From positions 62,001-126,000 of the forward strand of contig JAACJP010000036.1 in assembly GCA_013368375.1 (NCBI GenBank): a DNA stretch of 64,000 nt, given 5' to 3'. Positions within the stretch are counted from its first letter, which is position 1; each line of letters opens with the position of its first letter. A model generated the notes under the pieces. The model ran no database searches, had not been told where the DNA came from, and saw nothing but the letters and a program-made list of their open reading frames with translations. Made by a program: the position numbers and the translations under genes. This DNA comes from Tricholomella constricta (Eukaryota; Basidiomycota; Agaricomycetes; Agaricales; Lyophyllaceae). This document shows positions 17,101 through 27,903 of the stretch, piece after piece.

Positions 17101-19862
17101 CGGGGAACACAGTTCTCATTGTCCGTTCTGACGGCGCTGGCGAGTTTACTGGCGGAGATCTCAAGGCTCACTTCACTTCTCGTGGTATTCAACATCAGAT
17201 CACTGCACCCTACGCACACGCCCAAAATGGAAAGGCGGAACGGTATATTCGTACCCTCGAGGAGACGGCCCAAACTCTTCTTGCGGAATCTGGTCTTCCT
17301 TCATCCTTCTTCGGTGATGCCGTCCTGACCGCCCAATATCTTCGGAATCGCCTGCCTACTTCCACGCTTCCTCCGGATACTACGCCATTTTTCCTTATGG
17401 AGGATGCAAAACCTGACCTCTCTCACCTTCGGGTCTGGGGTTGCCAGTGTTTCGTTCTAATCCCCACTGAAGTCCGTGTCAAGGGTGGCCCTAAACGCTT
17501 CGAGGCCATTTTCGTTGGTTACGAAGAAAACCGTGTCGGCTGGAGGGTTCGTGATTTAAATGGGAAATACCATTTCTCTCGTGACATTGTCTTTAACGAG
17601 AATGTTCGAGGTTCTCTTCGTCATTCCTCTATCGTTCCTTCTTCGCCCATTCCTACTTCCTCGACTCCTCCTCCGGTCGTCCCTTCTTCGCCGATCATCA
17701 CTCCCTCGACCCCTTCTATCGCTCCCTCCTCGTCTCGTCCTGAACCATCTACGACTCCTCCTCCCGTTGGTCCTCCTCCCCCTCCCCCTCCTCCTCTTAG
17801 ACGTTCCACTCGTTCCCGGGATCCTACCCCCCTGGGTGTCGACCATGCTACTACCATCCGGGAACGTGATGAACGCTTAGCTCGTCTTCGTGCTGCTCGT
17901 GCCGGCCGTTCTGGGGTTGTACCTCCCATACAAACTCGCTCCACTCGTTCTGGGGTTGCTCCTCCGCAGAAAATCCTTCCTGCCGTTGCCGATTTCTATT
18001 CTCTTTTGACTGATCAGGATATTCATCCGCAACAGACCCTCCCTGCTATTATCGACTTCCTCTCCCTTTTATCTACTCAGGAATTCGACGCCCCGGAAGA
18101 CGATCTTCTACTTCATGAGCCCGAAGCCATCTTTCTCTACAAGTCTCTTACTGCCCACCCCGATCCCCTTCCCCGTCGTAGTCCTCCACGACAATTCGAT
18201 CTCGATCTACCTCCCGCAACCTATGAAGAGGTTCTTCTTCGACCTGATTCTGATGTCTGGAAGGCTGCGATGCAGAGGGAATACGACAGTCTTCAAGAAC
18301 TTGGCGTCTTCAAACCCACCATTTTACCTCCTGGTAGAAAGGCGATCGGTCTACGATGGGTATTCGACTACAAGTACAACCCTGATGGTTCCATCATCCG
18401 AGGGAAGGAGAAGGCTCGCATTGTAGCTCGAGGTTTCGCTCAACGTCCGGAGGATTATGGCGCTACATACGCTCCCGTCGCTAAACTCACCAGTATCCGT
18501 ATCGTTCTCGCTTTCGCTGCCCTCCACAACCTTGAGCTCAGAACATGCGACGCCAAGACCGCATTCCTCAACGCTCTTCTCGGGCATGAACTTTACGTCA
18601 AGCAGATTCCTGGCTTTCCCGAAATTGCCCCCCATCTTGTTCTTCTCTGTCTTCGTGCGCTTTACGGACTCAAGCAATCGTCTCATGAGTGGTATAGTCT
18701 CCTTCGAAAGGTTCTCGAAGATATTGGATTGATTCGCTGCGAGGTCGATCATGCTGTATTCTATGGCAGATTCTCGTCTCCTCCTCATCCCTCCATCCCC
18801 ATGCCGTCCGACGGCTCCGATCTCATTTTCATCATGCCCGTCCATGTTGATGATGGCCTCGTTGCCACCAACTCGGAACCATTGTACCACTGGATCCTAC
18901 AGGAGATGAACCGACACTTTACCGTTGTCGATCTCGGCGCCGCGTCTATGTATCTGGGCATTCGCATTACTCGCGATCGCCCTAACCGGAAACTTTGGCT
19001 TTCTCAACGTCCCTTCATAATCGATCTTCTTACTCAGTATAATCTCCTCCAAGCCCATCCGACTTCTCTCCCCCTTCGACAGAAACTTTCGTCGTCGTCT
19101 ACTGCTCCTCCAAACTGTCTTCCGGATATTCCTGATGCCGATGTCAAAGTCCATTATCAACGACTTGTCGGATCGATCCTATATCTATCTCTCTGCACTC
19201 GACCGGACATTGCCTTCACTGCTATGTCTCTGGGCCAGTTTAATGCAAATCCGACTCGCCATCATCTTCTAGCCGCCAAATCTGTTCTCCGTTACCTCCT
19301 GGGAACTGCCGACCTCGCGCTGGAGTACAATTTCAGTCAGTCCCCTGTTGGACCTCCCCTCAGCGCTTTTATTCCCCGTGACTGTGGCATGATGGATGCG
19401 GATTGGGCTGGCGATGAAGACTCTCGACGAAGCGTTTCGGGCTACGTTTTCTTCGTTTATTCGAGCCTTGTTTCTTGGAGTGCAGTTCGACAACGGACGG
19501 TGGCCCTTTCGTCGACTGAGGCTGAATATATGTCTATTTCTCATGCGATGCGAGAGGCCCTCTGGATGCGACAGTTTATGCGATCGTTATCCCTTCCCAT
19601 CCCTCATCCTTTCCCCCTTGTTTGCGACAATCAAAGCGCGCTTGAAATTGCCAACTCGCTCAGTACTTCTTCTCGTTCCAAACACATCGATATTCGTTAC
19701 CACTTCATTCGCGACCATCTTCGCTCCGGGTCTTTTTCTACAACCTGGATACCTACTTCGGACATGACGGCCGATTTACTTACCAAAATTTTGCCTCTTC
19801 CTCTTCATCTCAAGCATTCTCGCGCGCTCGGACTTGTTCCCTTGTCCCCCTCTTCGGTTTAA
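14157..19862 (+). CDS. copia-2 Gag-Pol polyprotein
   Basis: 1901 residues in a single frame, ATG at 14157. In order: a Pro/Ser-rich N-terminus (about residues 1-320), a Gag capsid-like domain (from SANDWTKWHSAVLQV, about 335-560), a CCHC knuckle CSNCGAIGHVAGNC (about 595), retropepsin AILDSGCTVHI (about 703), a GAG-pre-integrase HHCC zinc domain (LWHRRFGHLG...CIPC, about 862), and an integrase DDE core (HMDTCGP, SDGAGEF, NGKAERY). Reverse transcriptase follows (TCDAKTAFL about 1462; HVDD about 1562, where most copia elements have YVDD), then RNase H (DADWAGDEDSRRSVSGY about 1746; LSSTEAEYMSI; KHIDIRYHFIRD). Integrase before RT defines Ty1/copia. No frameshift is needed between gag and pol. 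All key catalytic residues I looked for are present, so the protein appears functional. Confidence 0.97.
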   Translation: MSSYPTRGRGSAQQGHPTILGPRSLIPRRVLSNPTRPSTTQRGPPPGATLLDPPLPQSFAVSSAPASPFFATQNIPLSSSQHCNVHPPDSWSQTPFLPPTASQQDLTQVPSYSSPRPTFPSPSLVPLPQVMHAPLLPPPPPPPASSAGLSYVSSAHLPIVQHPFPTPVRSPSIHSLHSTHHILSPPVSHASLHRPIDPVAPVPLRPILFDNINRIVSPSHHSSIAPAPPYFQHQFNPVPHFSPQPNRPPVHSGSSFRSLSASSLHLPFRPASAPRLSPLSPSLRLQQLPRSLPASPAIPAFASPVPLTAAISPTRSLSTYTKPDFPNLSSIPLLTSANDWTKWHSAVLQVIEATGLYDHIVDVLPAEFILDPTAYPSLPPQIDRAHYTSEELDLYKAWWTQDDVVSFVLLGKLGPIPLSLIPPKRDAWGNPQRTARDILRLLRTKYGVYDAVSAAAVRESVLSKKVVGNDVTSYVDAWRKAVLQVEGSHWDFSSFDKVQRFADGLPRTFEYEPLRVMIREGFNSNPPHGVISFHDASQAALNIELASRRLSSVHPSAPRRSQASSSSGPASSSANASTPSSTDPPAVPPQATRPRCSNCGAIGHVAGNCWEPGGGDVGGRDRYLAANPPRPRAHVAIAPDTPLDPIVESTEPEIEPATEPISAYAPPDASLPAVPDTALYLDFANVTSPVVLASLADRFNAILDSGCTVHIIRDRKYFWTYDTTLAVPVGTANCGTLTTLAKGEVRFRITIDGIEQIVSLQDCLHAPDVPINLLSVGSMTEKNVRLVFEKNITSIHFPDNVNRVPTHSINATVVRRLSFLHLDFVLPPDSSTPNDPEFLIALPAVDRLDTDLFYHRVDPTPNLWHRRFGHLGLDATRAVLTKSFATGVKYEGPFLDTHCIPCLIGKHPQRPFDHLARRANRVCELLHMDTCGPFPVQTPHGKSFFHTILDDYLNFGSTSLLAHKDEAVAHYLSTEASWERKSGNTVLIVRSDGAGEFTGGDLKAHFTSRGIQHQITAPYAHAQNGKAERYIRTLEETAQTLLAESGLPSSFFGDAVLTAQYLRNRLPTSTLPPDTTPFFLMEDAKPDLSHLRVWGCQCFVLIPTEVRVKGGPKRFEAIFVGYEENRVGWRVRDLNGKYHFSRDIVFNENVRGSLRHSSIVPSSPIPTSSTPPPVVPSSPIITPSTPSIAPSSSRPEPSTTPPPVGPPPPPPPPLRRSTRSRDPTPLGVDHATTIRERDERLARLRAARAGRSGVVPPIQTRSTRSGVAPPQKILPAVADFYSLLTDQDIHPQQTLPAIIDFLSLLSTQEFDAPEDDLLLHEPEAIFLYKSLTAHPDPLPRRSPPRQFDLDLPPATYEEVLLRPDSDVWKAAMQREYDSLQELGVFKPTILPPGRKAIGLRWVFDYKYNPDGSIIRGKEKARIVARGFAQRPEDYGATYAPVAKLTSIRIVLAFAALHNLELRTCDAKTAFLNALLGHELYVKQIPGFPEIAPHLVLLCLRALYGLKQSSHEWYSLLRKVLEDIGLIRCEVDHAVFYGRFSSPPHPSIPMPSDGSDLIFIMPVHVDDGLVATNSEPLYHWILQEMNRHFTVVDLGAASMYLGIRITRDRPNRKLWLSQRPFIIDLLTQYNLLQAHPTSLPLRQKLSSSSTAPPNCLPDIPDADVKVHYQRLVGSILYLSLCTRPDIAFTAMSLGQFNANPTRHHLLAAKSVLRYLLGTADLALEYNFSQSPVGPPLSAFIPRDCGMMDADWAGDEDSRRSVSGYVFFVYSSLVSWSAVRQRTVALSSTEAEYMSISHAMREALWMRQFMRSLSLPIPHPFPLVCDNQSALEIANSLSTSSRSKHIDIRYHFIRDHLRSGSFSTTWIPTSDMTADLLTKILPLPLHLKHSRALGLVPLSPSSV

Positions 19863-19919
19863 CTCCCTCTTTATTTTTTTATTCTTATGCTCATTTCTTC
19901 TTCCGCGATGATGGGGTTG

Positions 19920-20191
19920 TGTTGGCCCGGTGGTTATTCTCATCGCTTACTTCATCATTCGCACGTGACTTCCGATGCCTTTTGCTTCCGTTTCTGCGTC
20001 CGCATCCTCAGTCGTCTCTTTTCTCTACTACGACGCTGAGGATGTAAGTCTTATCTCCAGTCACTATTATCTTTCCTTCTTACTGATAGACTTGTAGTTT
20101 TACTTGTCTTATTCTAGGTATATCAATATAGTCGTCTCTTTTCTCTACTACGACGCTGAGGATTTTTACTTGTCTTATTCTAGGGCCATCA
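19920..20191 (+). repeat. copia-2 3' LTR
   Basis: Reads as identical to 13738-14009, including the intron-bearing segment (20010-20043, intron 20044-20097, 20098-20117) and its intronless copy (20130-20183). Confidence 0.96.
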
Positions 20192-20196
20192 CTACG

Positions 20197-22824
20197 CACA
20201 GGGTTATCATAGTTGTATACAGAGCTGCCAGCGCTGCGGATGACATCGAATGTATGCTGTTTTTGGTATAATGAAATCATCAGCTTTCCGCCACCAGGAT
20301 TAAGCAGACGTACGCCATGTAAATGAAAAGGATGCTATCAGTTTTACGAGGGCAGCAATGATTCGTGAGTGGCAACATAGCACGGACGTTCAATGCACGT
20401 GCTGCGTTGAAGGGATTGTTGTCCGAAAGGATGAAAATTATACACAGACAAATGTTGTCATCGCTAAGTTTGAACAAGCCACACTCATAAGAAGTCCGTC
20501 ACGGTGTTTCTTTCTCAACGACGTCTTGCAAGTACCCTGAGGGGTTGGGCTCGGGCATAGACTGATTCTACTGCCGGGGTTCTTAGCGACGCGCCCGTGA
20601 GCTTTCGGAGCCGCGCAGCTCGCGCTCAGAAACATTTCGAGGTTATCTCTTGGTTCTCTCAACCCGTGGACATGTACTCTGATGGCGGCCTAGACTTAGT
20701 ACGACCGCACGCAGCCACCACATAGCCAGAATTCGGAGGGTCACTTCTGTTGCTTCACACAGTAACCTCTTCGCTTCTGCATCGTCTTGGGAAGAAACAT
20801 TCTGATTGGCGGGCCGCGGCAGGGGCTGCGCCGTGTTCCTTAACTCTGGTGTTGTCTTGTAATTGCCAATGACGTCGAGACATAGTCGGGTCCTAGTTTA
20901 TCGCAATCTCGTTGCCTTCCACTTGTCACTGCATGCATGTGGGCTTGCACTTCGGTCGCTAGTTTCTACCATGCCTGGCAGTATCCTGTTTGATGCGGTC
21001 GGTGGCACTCGACTTGCTTGTTCACCTGCTGACTATAACATTCCTATGACGCAGAAATCAACACATTCATTCAATGCGCATATGGACAAGTCAAAGCACG
21101 TATGACACTACCTAATCCCGTCTTACGAAGGTCCCTCTCCAGCGTCAACGCCACGCATCACATGAAAGCTACGTAGCTCCATGCTAAACCTCACGCATGT
21201 ACCGATCCAACTGACGAACAATTACGTTCGACTGACTGACTGACTATTCATCGCGATCCATTCATTTTGATCACAGCTATCAAGGGACCTGTTTCACCTC
21301 AGTGATGTGGTCGATTATGGTCGAGAGCTCAAGGGCTCTGCCGCCCCAAGTTGCCGCAATTTTGTGTACGTCCGCGGCTCATCGATTTCCCACCAAAGCA
21401 GGCTCCGCTCAGTCAGGACGCAAGGGAAATAAGCAGGGGCTTGCAAGGAGCGAAGCCCGTCGAGTACCGGTGCGGTCGGCGGCCCAAGCGGCTCGCCATC
21501 CAGGATAAATGTCGATTTGCAAAAATGGTGCCTTTCTCAATTCCCGCCGTGTGACGCCCGTACACGTCGGTTCATTCAGTCTTGGCCTTTCTGACTGAAT
21601 TACCTGCAGAATCAGGTTCGCTCCACCGGAGGAGACTGACTGACTCAACAGGTGTCGTAAAATGATGCGCCGTAAGGTGTATGTACAATGCTATAATCTA
21701 TAACCGCCGGTCAATCCCCCATGTTCCCCGCTGTGTGATTGACATTGACAACTGATTACTATCATGTCAGCGATTCTTTGTCTAGAGTCTGATAATGTAC
21801 TTTCTACTGGTGCCTGACGCTTTACTTTATTCGCAGCTACAGTTCGCTCTGGGGCTCTCAAAGGTCGTCCTCAGAATGCACTTCAAAGTCTCTCCCACAA
21901 ACGACCCCGCGACATTCTATATCTCGGCATACTGTCTGTTATATCCCTCCTTCACTTAAATAAACAACGAAACTACGCTGACGCCGTTTCCGTAGGGCTT
22001 GAGGTATCTGTCTCAATGATACTTGGGCTTTGACTGTAAGAGCGGGTCAGGGTGCGCAGGATCACTCTTAGTTGTTTCCTTACGTCCAAAAAACCGTTGT
22101 CGTCCTGTCCACCAAGTAGGGTGATTTGTCGATAACGCTATGAAAGATCCTTTCGGCAGTCACTACATTGGGCGGCGCATCGTCCGCTCCCACCTGCGAT
22201 GCTTGTAAGCTTGAATTCTCTGAATCCCAGTGACGCTCACCAATGTACATAGCGCAACGGCGCAGGCGATTGCGAATGGCGCTTTGGAAACGAGCATGCT
22301 AATATGGCCTTGGGAGAGAGGAAAGTCGATGTCTGTGACTGTACTTTGGATGCTGAGTCCTTATAACAATTCAGTGCCAGTTGAACCGCCGGTTACGTTA
22401 GGTGCTCCACTTTCCCCGGAATGAATGATGGGTTCGTTCTCATGGAATGTGTCATCGTTTCAGGTCCAGTGCGATCTTCGGACAGTCAAATAGGCCAATC
22501 TCGACGAGGAAGATCTGACCGAGGCCTCCTATTTTTATCCTTCGTGATGCAGAGACGGTGCCGAGTGTCGACGTACTCCTCATTTGCAAGCCGAATCGTT
22601 TCTCTCACACAGGGCATCTGTCAAGCCCCCAGATGTTTACATTGTTCATCCAGCCCTTGTAAAGAAAATTACAAGGTTTGAATTGTCGTCCACACTCGAC
22701 CTCCATGGAAATAACTATTCAATGTGGTCAGACCTCGAACATTCTGGCTCTTGCCTTGGTTCCCGGATCATGGCGAGCGCTGCTTTGAACCCAACGTATT
22801 CCCTCCCTGACTGTCAAGCTACGG
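20197..22824. other. Intergenic region upstream of laccase; no gene supported
   Basis: About 2.6 kb with only short open frames lacking family motifs, initiation context or plausible splice structure. A GACT microrepeat occurs near 21228-21245. I see no transposon ends or RNA genes. Confidence 0.6.
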
Positions 22825-22830
22825 TATAAA
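22825..22830 (+). promoter_or_regulatory. Probable laccase TATA box
   Basis: TATAAA, 49 bp upstream of the first laccase ATG, at a normal core-promoter distance for a fungal gene with a short leader. Confidence 0.6.
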
Positions 22831-22878
22831 GGGAGGTGGGGTGAATGAGCGCTTTCCGCCAGTGCTTACTGCTTCTCG

Positions 22879-25197
22879 ATGCTCAGTGGTATGGCGTGCG
22901 CAAAGATCTTTTTTATTCTGTCCGTTCTCTCGTGCGTCTACGGCGGCATTGGGCCGAACGCTGATTTACACATCGTAAACAAGGATATCGCTCCTGATGG
23001 ATTCACTCGATCGTATGTCAATGGCTCGCAGCCTCCAGCGCTCCGACTAATCCTACTGTTGCAGTGCAGTATTGGCTGGCAGCTCGCCGACGAACGCCAA
23101 GTTCCCTGGTCCTATTATCACAGGCTTCAAAGTAAGCCGATTTTCCACACGAGTCCTGATGTAGAACGTTGAATGGCGCCCCAGGGAAACACTTTCAATC
23201 TAAATGTGATTGATTCTCTCACCGACAGTACAATGCTAAGGGCCACCAGTATTGTGAGCATCGATTATCCAATGCATAAACGCAGAGAGCGCTGACGCAT
23301 CAGATACATTAGCATTGGCACGGCCTGTTCCAGCGTGGGTCTAGCTGGGCTGATGGTCCCGTCGGAGTCTCGCAGTGCCCCATAAGCCCTGGCCATGCGT
23401 TTTTATACCAGTTCAAGGTTCCGGATCAAGCTGGCACCTTTTGGTACCATTCGCATTTGTGTATGTACATCATCCCTTTCGGCGCACGTAATCTCATCAT
23501 TATTTTCCAGCGACTCAGTATTGTGATGGGCTCCGAGGAGCCTTCGTGGTCTATGACCTTTCTGATCCTCATCGAACGAAGTAAGGTTGAGCCTGTTTTT
23601 TTGCTGTAGTGTTCTTACCAATGCATCTCAGATACGACATTGACAATGGTTAGTTTGTCGTTCTCCTCTTCTATTCACAATTCTCGGATACTTACTCCCC
23701 CTAAGATGATACAGTGATCACCCTGGCAGACTGGTACGGCTTTCACTAAACACCCTCCAGATCCTTCTAGTTTTAAATTCGCTATACAGGTATCACACTC
23801 CTGCACCCTCGGCTGGCCTCGTTCCCACCCCTGATACAACTCTCATCAATGGTAAAGGACGCTTTGCTGGCGGTCCTACTTCACCTCTTGCCGTGATCAG
23901 AGTCAAACCGGGCGTGCGCTATCGCTTCCGTTTAGTATCCATCTCCTGTGATCCCAACTATGTTTTTTCAATTGACGGCCACACCATGGTAAGTGGAATT
24001 TTAAATCTTGATTGGGCGTGTTTCTCATATACTTCATTTTCAGACTATAATTGAAGTCGATGGGATTAACGTGCAGCCTCTTACCGTCGATTCAATACAG
24101 ATTTTTGCTGGGCAACGCTATTCGTTCGTCCTCAAAGCCGATCAACCGACTGGTAACTATTGGGTGCGCGCCAAACCCAACGTCGGAACAACCACATTCG
24201 ACGGGGGCCTGAATTCAGCTGTCCTGCGTTACTTGCACGCTCCTAATGCGGATCCTACAACTACTCAAGCACCCAATTCGAACCCCATGCTTGAGACGAA
24301 TCTTCATCCTCTAACCAACCCAACGACACCTGGATTACCTACTCCTGGTGGCGTGGATGTTGCCATCAACCTCGCGATCACATTCGATCCTTCTACACTT
24401 TTATTTATGGTCAACGGTGCTACATTTGCCCCGCCTACTGCTCCAGTTCTGCTTCAGATCATCAGCGGCGCTCAAACCGCTCAGAATCTTCTTCCGGCTG
24501 GAAGCGTTTATACTTTGCCTCGGAACAAGGTCATCGAAGTCAGCATCCCTGGTGGATCTATCGGAAGCCCTGTGAGCTCACCTAGTATCTTGTGTCGTCC
24601 ATTGTTGACCATTTCGATGCTTTCAGCATCCCTTCCATCTTCACGGGGTATGTCTCTCCACACTTGCTGGTGGAGATCAGTGTTAATCCATCGTAGCATG
24701 CCTTCTCTGTCGTGCGCAGTGCAGGGAGCTCGACGTACAATTACGCCAACCCGGTACGATCTATAGCTATCATTTATTTTCGCCATCGCTGAAAACATTT
24801 CAGGTTCAACGCGACGTCGTATCAGCAGGATTTGGGAACGATAACGTCACCTTCCGGTTTACAACAGACAATCCTGGCCCTTGGATTCTCCACTGGTACT
24901 TATTTGTTTCTTTCCCTCGCTCGCGAGTATCTTCAATTGACACAAATTCATCAGCCACATCGATTGGCACCTCGAAATGTAAGGCAATTATTCCGTGTGC
25001 CTTTAGTCATCTAAACCATACTCTTTATCATAGTGGCCTGGCAATTGTATTCGCTGAAGACGTGGCAACGGTCGCCACAGCTGATCCCCCCGGTATGTTC
25101 TTACCAGTATCTTTCCTAGTGCATGCTCATATATTTGCCAGCATCCTGGGATGACCTCTGCCCTACCTACGATGCTCTGGACCCTGATGATCTGTAA
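22879..25197 (+). CDS. Secreted laccase (multicopper oxidase), 15 exons
   Basis: Exons: 22879-23012, 23065-23131, 23185-23253, 23313-23460, 23511-23580, 23632-23648, 23706-23733, 23790-23988, 24044-24571, 24627-24647, 24697-24753, 24804-24895, 24955-24978, 25034-25092, 25142-25197. They total 1569 nt, 522 residues, the usual laccase length, and every junction is GT-AG in phase. A signal peptide (ending near CVYGG) precedes [19 protein letters not shown]. All four copper motifs are present: HWHG, WYHSHL, HPFHLHGHAF and HCHIDWHLE. The residue 10 after the type-1 copper cysteine is Leu (HCHIDWHLEIGL), where many white-rot laccases have Phe. Laccases oxidise phenols and reduce O2 to water outside the cell, in lignin or pigment chemistry. 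Exons of 17, 21, 24 and 28 nt make it easy to mis-annotate. A second ATG in frame at 22891 is an alternative start that also leaves a signal peptide. Confidence 0.96.
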
Positions 25198-26624
25198 AAA
25201 TGGGAATTTTAGGACATTGAAGTCCTTCTGATGTTTCAGTGAATTGTTGTAAAAACAGTATTGAACTGACCTTGTCTAACAGAGAGAAGCATCGAATCAG
25301 CTGCGAATAAATTGATTCCATTGTCGAGACTCCCAGAGTTACGATAAGAATATAGTGGTTAAGTTACTAAGAACAGGACTATAGCTTCACAATGAGTGCG
25401 AGAGGTCGGGTCGATATGGGAGCATAGGCGTCACACGGAAAGAGGGGATGAGGAGGACATTGTTTCGACCTCTGTAAAGTCAGGGCGAGAGCAGTTCGAG
25501 GTAAAGGTAACCGCGGATGCACTGCTAAATGCAGGAGAAATAAAATAAGAAGAACTGGGTAAATTCTCGCGGCCGGACCGTATACCCACAAAAAGAAAAC
25601 TACCCTGAAATTCTTCAACGTACCTTTCCCTTCGACCTCCTACACCACCCGGCTCGACAGGTCAAAACGCAAATGCGTTGCCTCTGGAACGGGTTTAAAC
25701 GCAGTCGCCTTCTGGACTGAACATGCTGAAGCTCGCAGTCAAGGAGCCAGAAGAGCCTCTGGATTGGAAAGGAAATGCATGTCCATGGTCAGAAGTCGAG
25801 ACGGAGAGTGCCCCGGGTGTCCCACATCGGCAGTGAGACAGGAAGTACGGCGAGGGCCTCAGCAGGGCGGGTCTGAGGTTGGAGGCGTCATGTGCGATAA
25901 TGTTTAAATCGTGTATGTGTCATAGGCTCTCTAGCAGAGGGCGTCAAAGGCTGCACACTGGGGTTACATTTGTTGTTCGTGTAACCAAAGTGGATCATAC
26001 CACCCACACCTTGGCTGAACCGCCAATTCCGAAAAATCGTCATAGTAGATGCTTGATTGAAGCCATAGGGCGAGCTGCCTTGATATAAAGTTGATGAGAA
26101 GGCGGCGCGATGATGTGATTAGCGAACTGGCGACGAACGCGTGCCCGTTCCTGCAATTATGAAAACCCATTGTTTTGTAGCTTCGCTTGTGGGGTAGACA
26201 AATGACATGAAAACGAAGAAGAGTTCAGAGGGTACTCAATGGGAGAGTGGTCATGGTCATGGTCAATGTCATGGTGAAGACAAATCGTCCGCAAGGCACC
26301 ATTCCAGGACTTGTCATACCGTTCTGGTGATGTTGACAAACAAATTTCCCTGTGTCGAAAGACTGAAACGGGTTTCGAGTGAATTGCATGTATGGAAGAA
26401 TGCCAATCTATGTACTTACACAGCTGCAATTGCGCCCAGCATGCTAATCAAACCTGCAGGCCCAATGCAGGCCTGAACGATTGTCATTTGTCGCAATGTT
26501 CCGAGGCCAAGGTTTACTCATCACGATCGCGATCACGCGTTCGCCTCGAGTGTTTACTTACCAACCTATTGATTGCGTATTACAAAAGGTTGCAAACCAT
26601 CTTTGTTGATTGTCCGTTGCTCTC
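25198..26624. other. Intergenic region after laccase; no gene supported
   Basis: 1.4 kb. Open frames are short and without recognisable motifs. I see no repeat or RNA gene. Confidence 0.55.
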
Positions 26625-27903
26625 ATGGACGGACTTCGGTCGCTGGCCCTCGCCATCTTCGTTTCTTACTTCCTCATTATAGTTGCCCTCTTTACTCTGA
26701 TTATCAGCTCTCTTCGAAATTTGCAGCAATGCAATGGTCGCTCCAGAAAAACTTGCTGGATATTCGGAACCTTGACGCTCGGTTCACTGGCGCATACGTG
26801 GCTGCGTAAGTCGGGATGTTTCTCTTATGTATATTTACGAATCTTACCATCTTATGTAGACATGTTCAGGTTTCTTGCTGTGCGTCACTTTTCATTGAGC
26901 CTCTGTTAACAATTTTTGATAATTTTACAGTGGAGCTTCACTGAATACGAAGCCCACCTGGAATATCGACCCCAAGCCCACTCCGCCCTCACTCGACTTA
27001 CCTCGTGGCTCCTCAATACATCTCTGTTTGAACAGGCTTGGGCTGCCGTCTGCTTCGGACCGGTGAACTGGTGGTGGAGTCAACAACTGTGTCTGTATAC
27101 AGTCTGCGCTTGGACCGTCTTCTTAGCAACGAAAGGTCAGTGCCACCCTCTTGTAAAGTATTGTGAACTCATTGAATATAAAAGGACGGTCCCTGCGCGT
27201 TCCCCATTTGTGGGCGTATATGCTCCTGGGACAACTCGTCGCTATATCCGTCGCTTCGAACCTCTTCTATCTGGCGCTCGTCCTCTCTTCCTCCTCAACA
27301 AGCTCCGAGTCGAAACGAAAGTCAGATTCACAACTCCAGCAACCTATTATGGCATCCCCCACGCTCTACATCCCCGTGCTCATCTCCCTCGTCACGATTG
27401 CGTACTCACCCTACACCTCTGTCGCTGGCGGCACATTCATCTCGAATCTTCTGCTCATGCACACACTCGTCATCGTGCCGCTCCTCACACCCCGATTATC
27501 TGTCCCGCTCTTGCCAAACATCCGCCTCAGTTCCCTCGGCGTCTTTCTTTCTGCCGTGTCTATCCTTCTCCATGGACGTACCACCGTAATTGCGTTCAGC
27601 AGCGTCGGGATAGATGGTACCTTATCTTCGTCTACTTGGCGGCTATTTGTCGATAAAGCATGGGAGACCCTTCAAGAACACCACCCTGCGCAGTCGTCGA
27701 TTGGGTGGGACATTGTTTGGACAACTATGTCCTTCGTGATATGGGAACTACTTGGTGGCTCTCGCGAAGGTCAGAAATTGCATTTCGGAGGCGGTCATAG
27801 AATTGTTACGTTCCTAGTGACACCTGTGGTGTCCGTCGGTGGATTTGCACCTTGGGCTTTCAGTGTGGAGGGAGAGCAAGCTGGGCGTTTGAAAAGGGAC
27901 TGA
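26625..27903 (+). CDS. Multi-pass membrane protein of unknown function
   Basis: Exons 26625-26805, 26870-26883, 26931-27135 and 27185-27903 give 372 residues in one frame. The 14-nt second exon is my choice because it alone restores phase between the flanking exons; its donor (GTCACT) is weak, so that junction is the least certain. The protein opens with a membrane segment (LALAIFVSYFLIIVALFTLIISSL) and has about six more hydrophobic segments, including LLMHTLVIVPLLTP and LSSLGVFLSAVSILL. A conserved-looking WSFTEYEAH follows the micro-exon, and a cytosolic-type Ser-rich loop (about bases 27290-27340) splits the protein. I do not recognise a family with confidence. A role in an internal or plasma membrane is all that can be said. 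Confidence 0.68.

Larger units (their letters stand above)
13738..20191 (+). mobile_element. Complete Ty1/copia element copia-2
   Basis: 6.45-kb element with two 272-bp LTRs that read as identical (13738-14009 and 19920-20191), TSD CTACG (13733-13737 and 20192-20196), a primer-binding site, one uninterrupted polyprotein frame, and a purine-rich tract (about 19908-19919) before the 3' LTR. It looks complete and recently inserted. Confidence 0.97.

Noticed and set aside
26206..26300. GGTCAT repeats as a possible CRISPR-like or regulatory array
   Set aside because: Only three short, irregular units without spacers.
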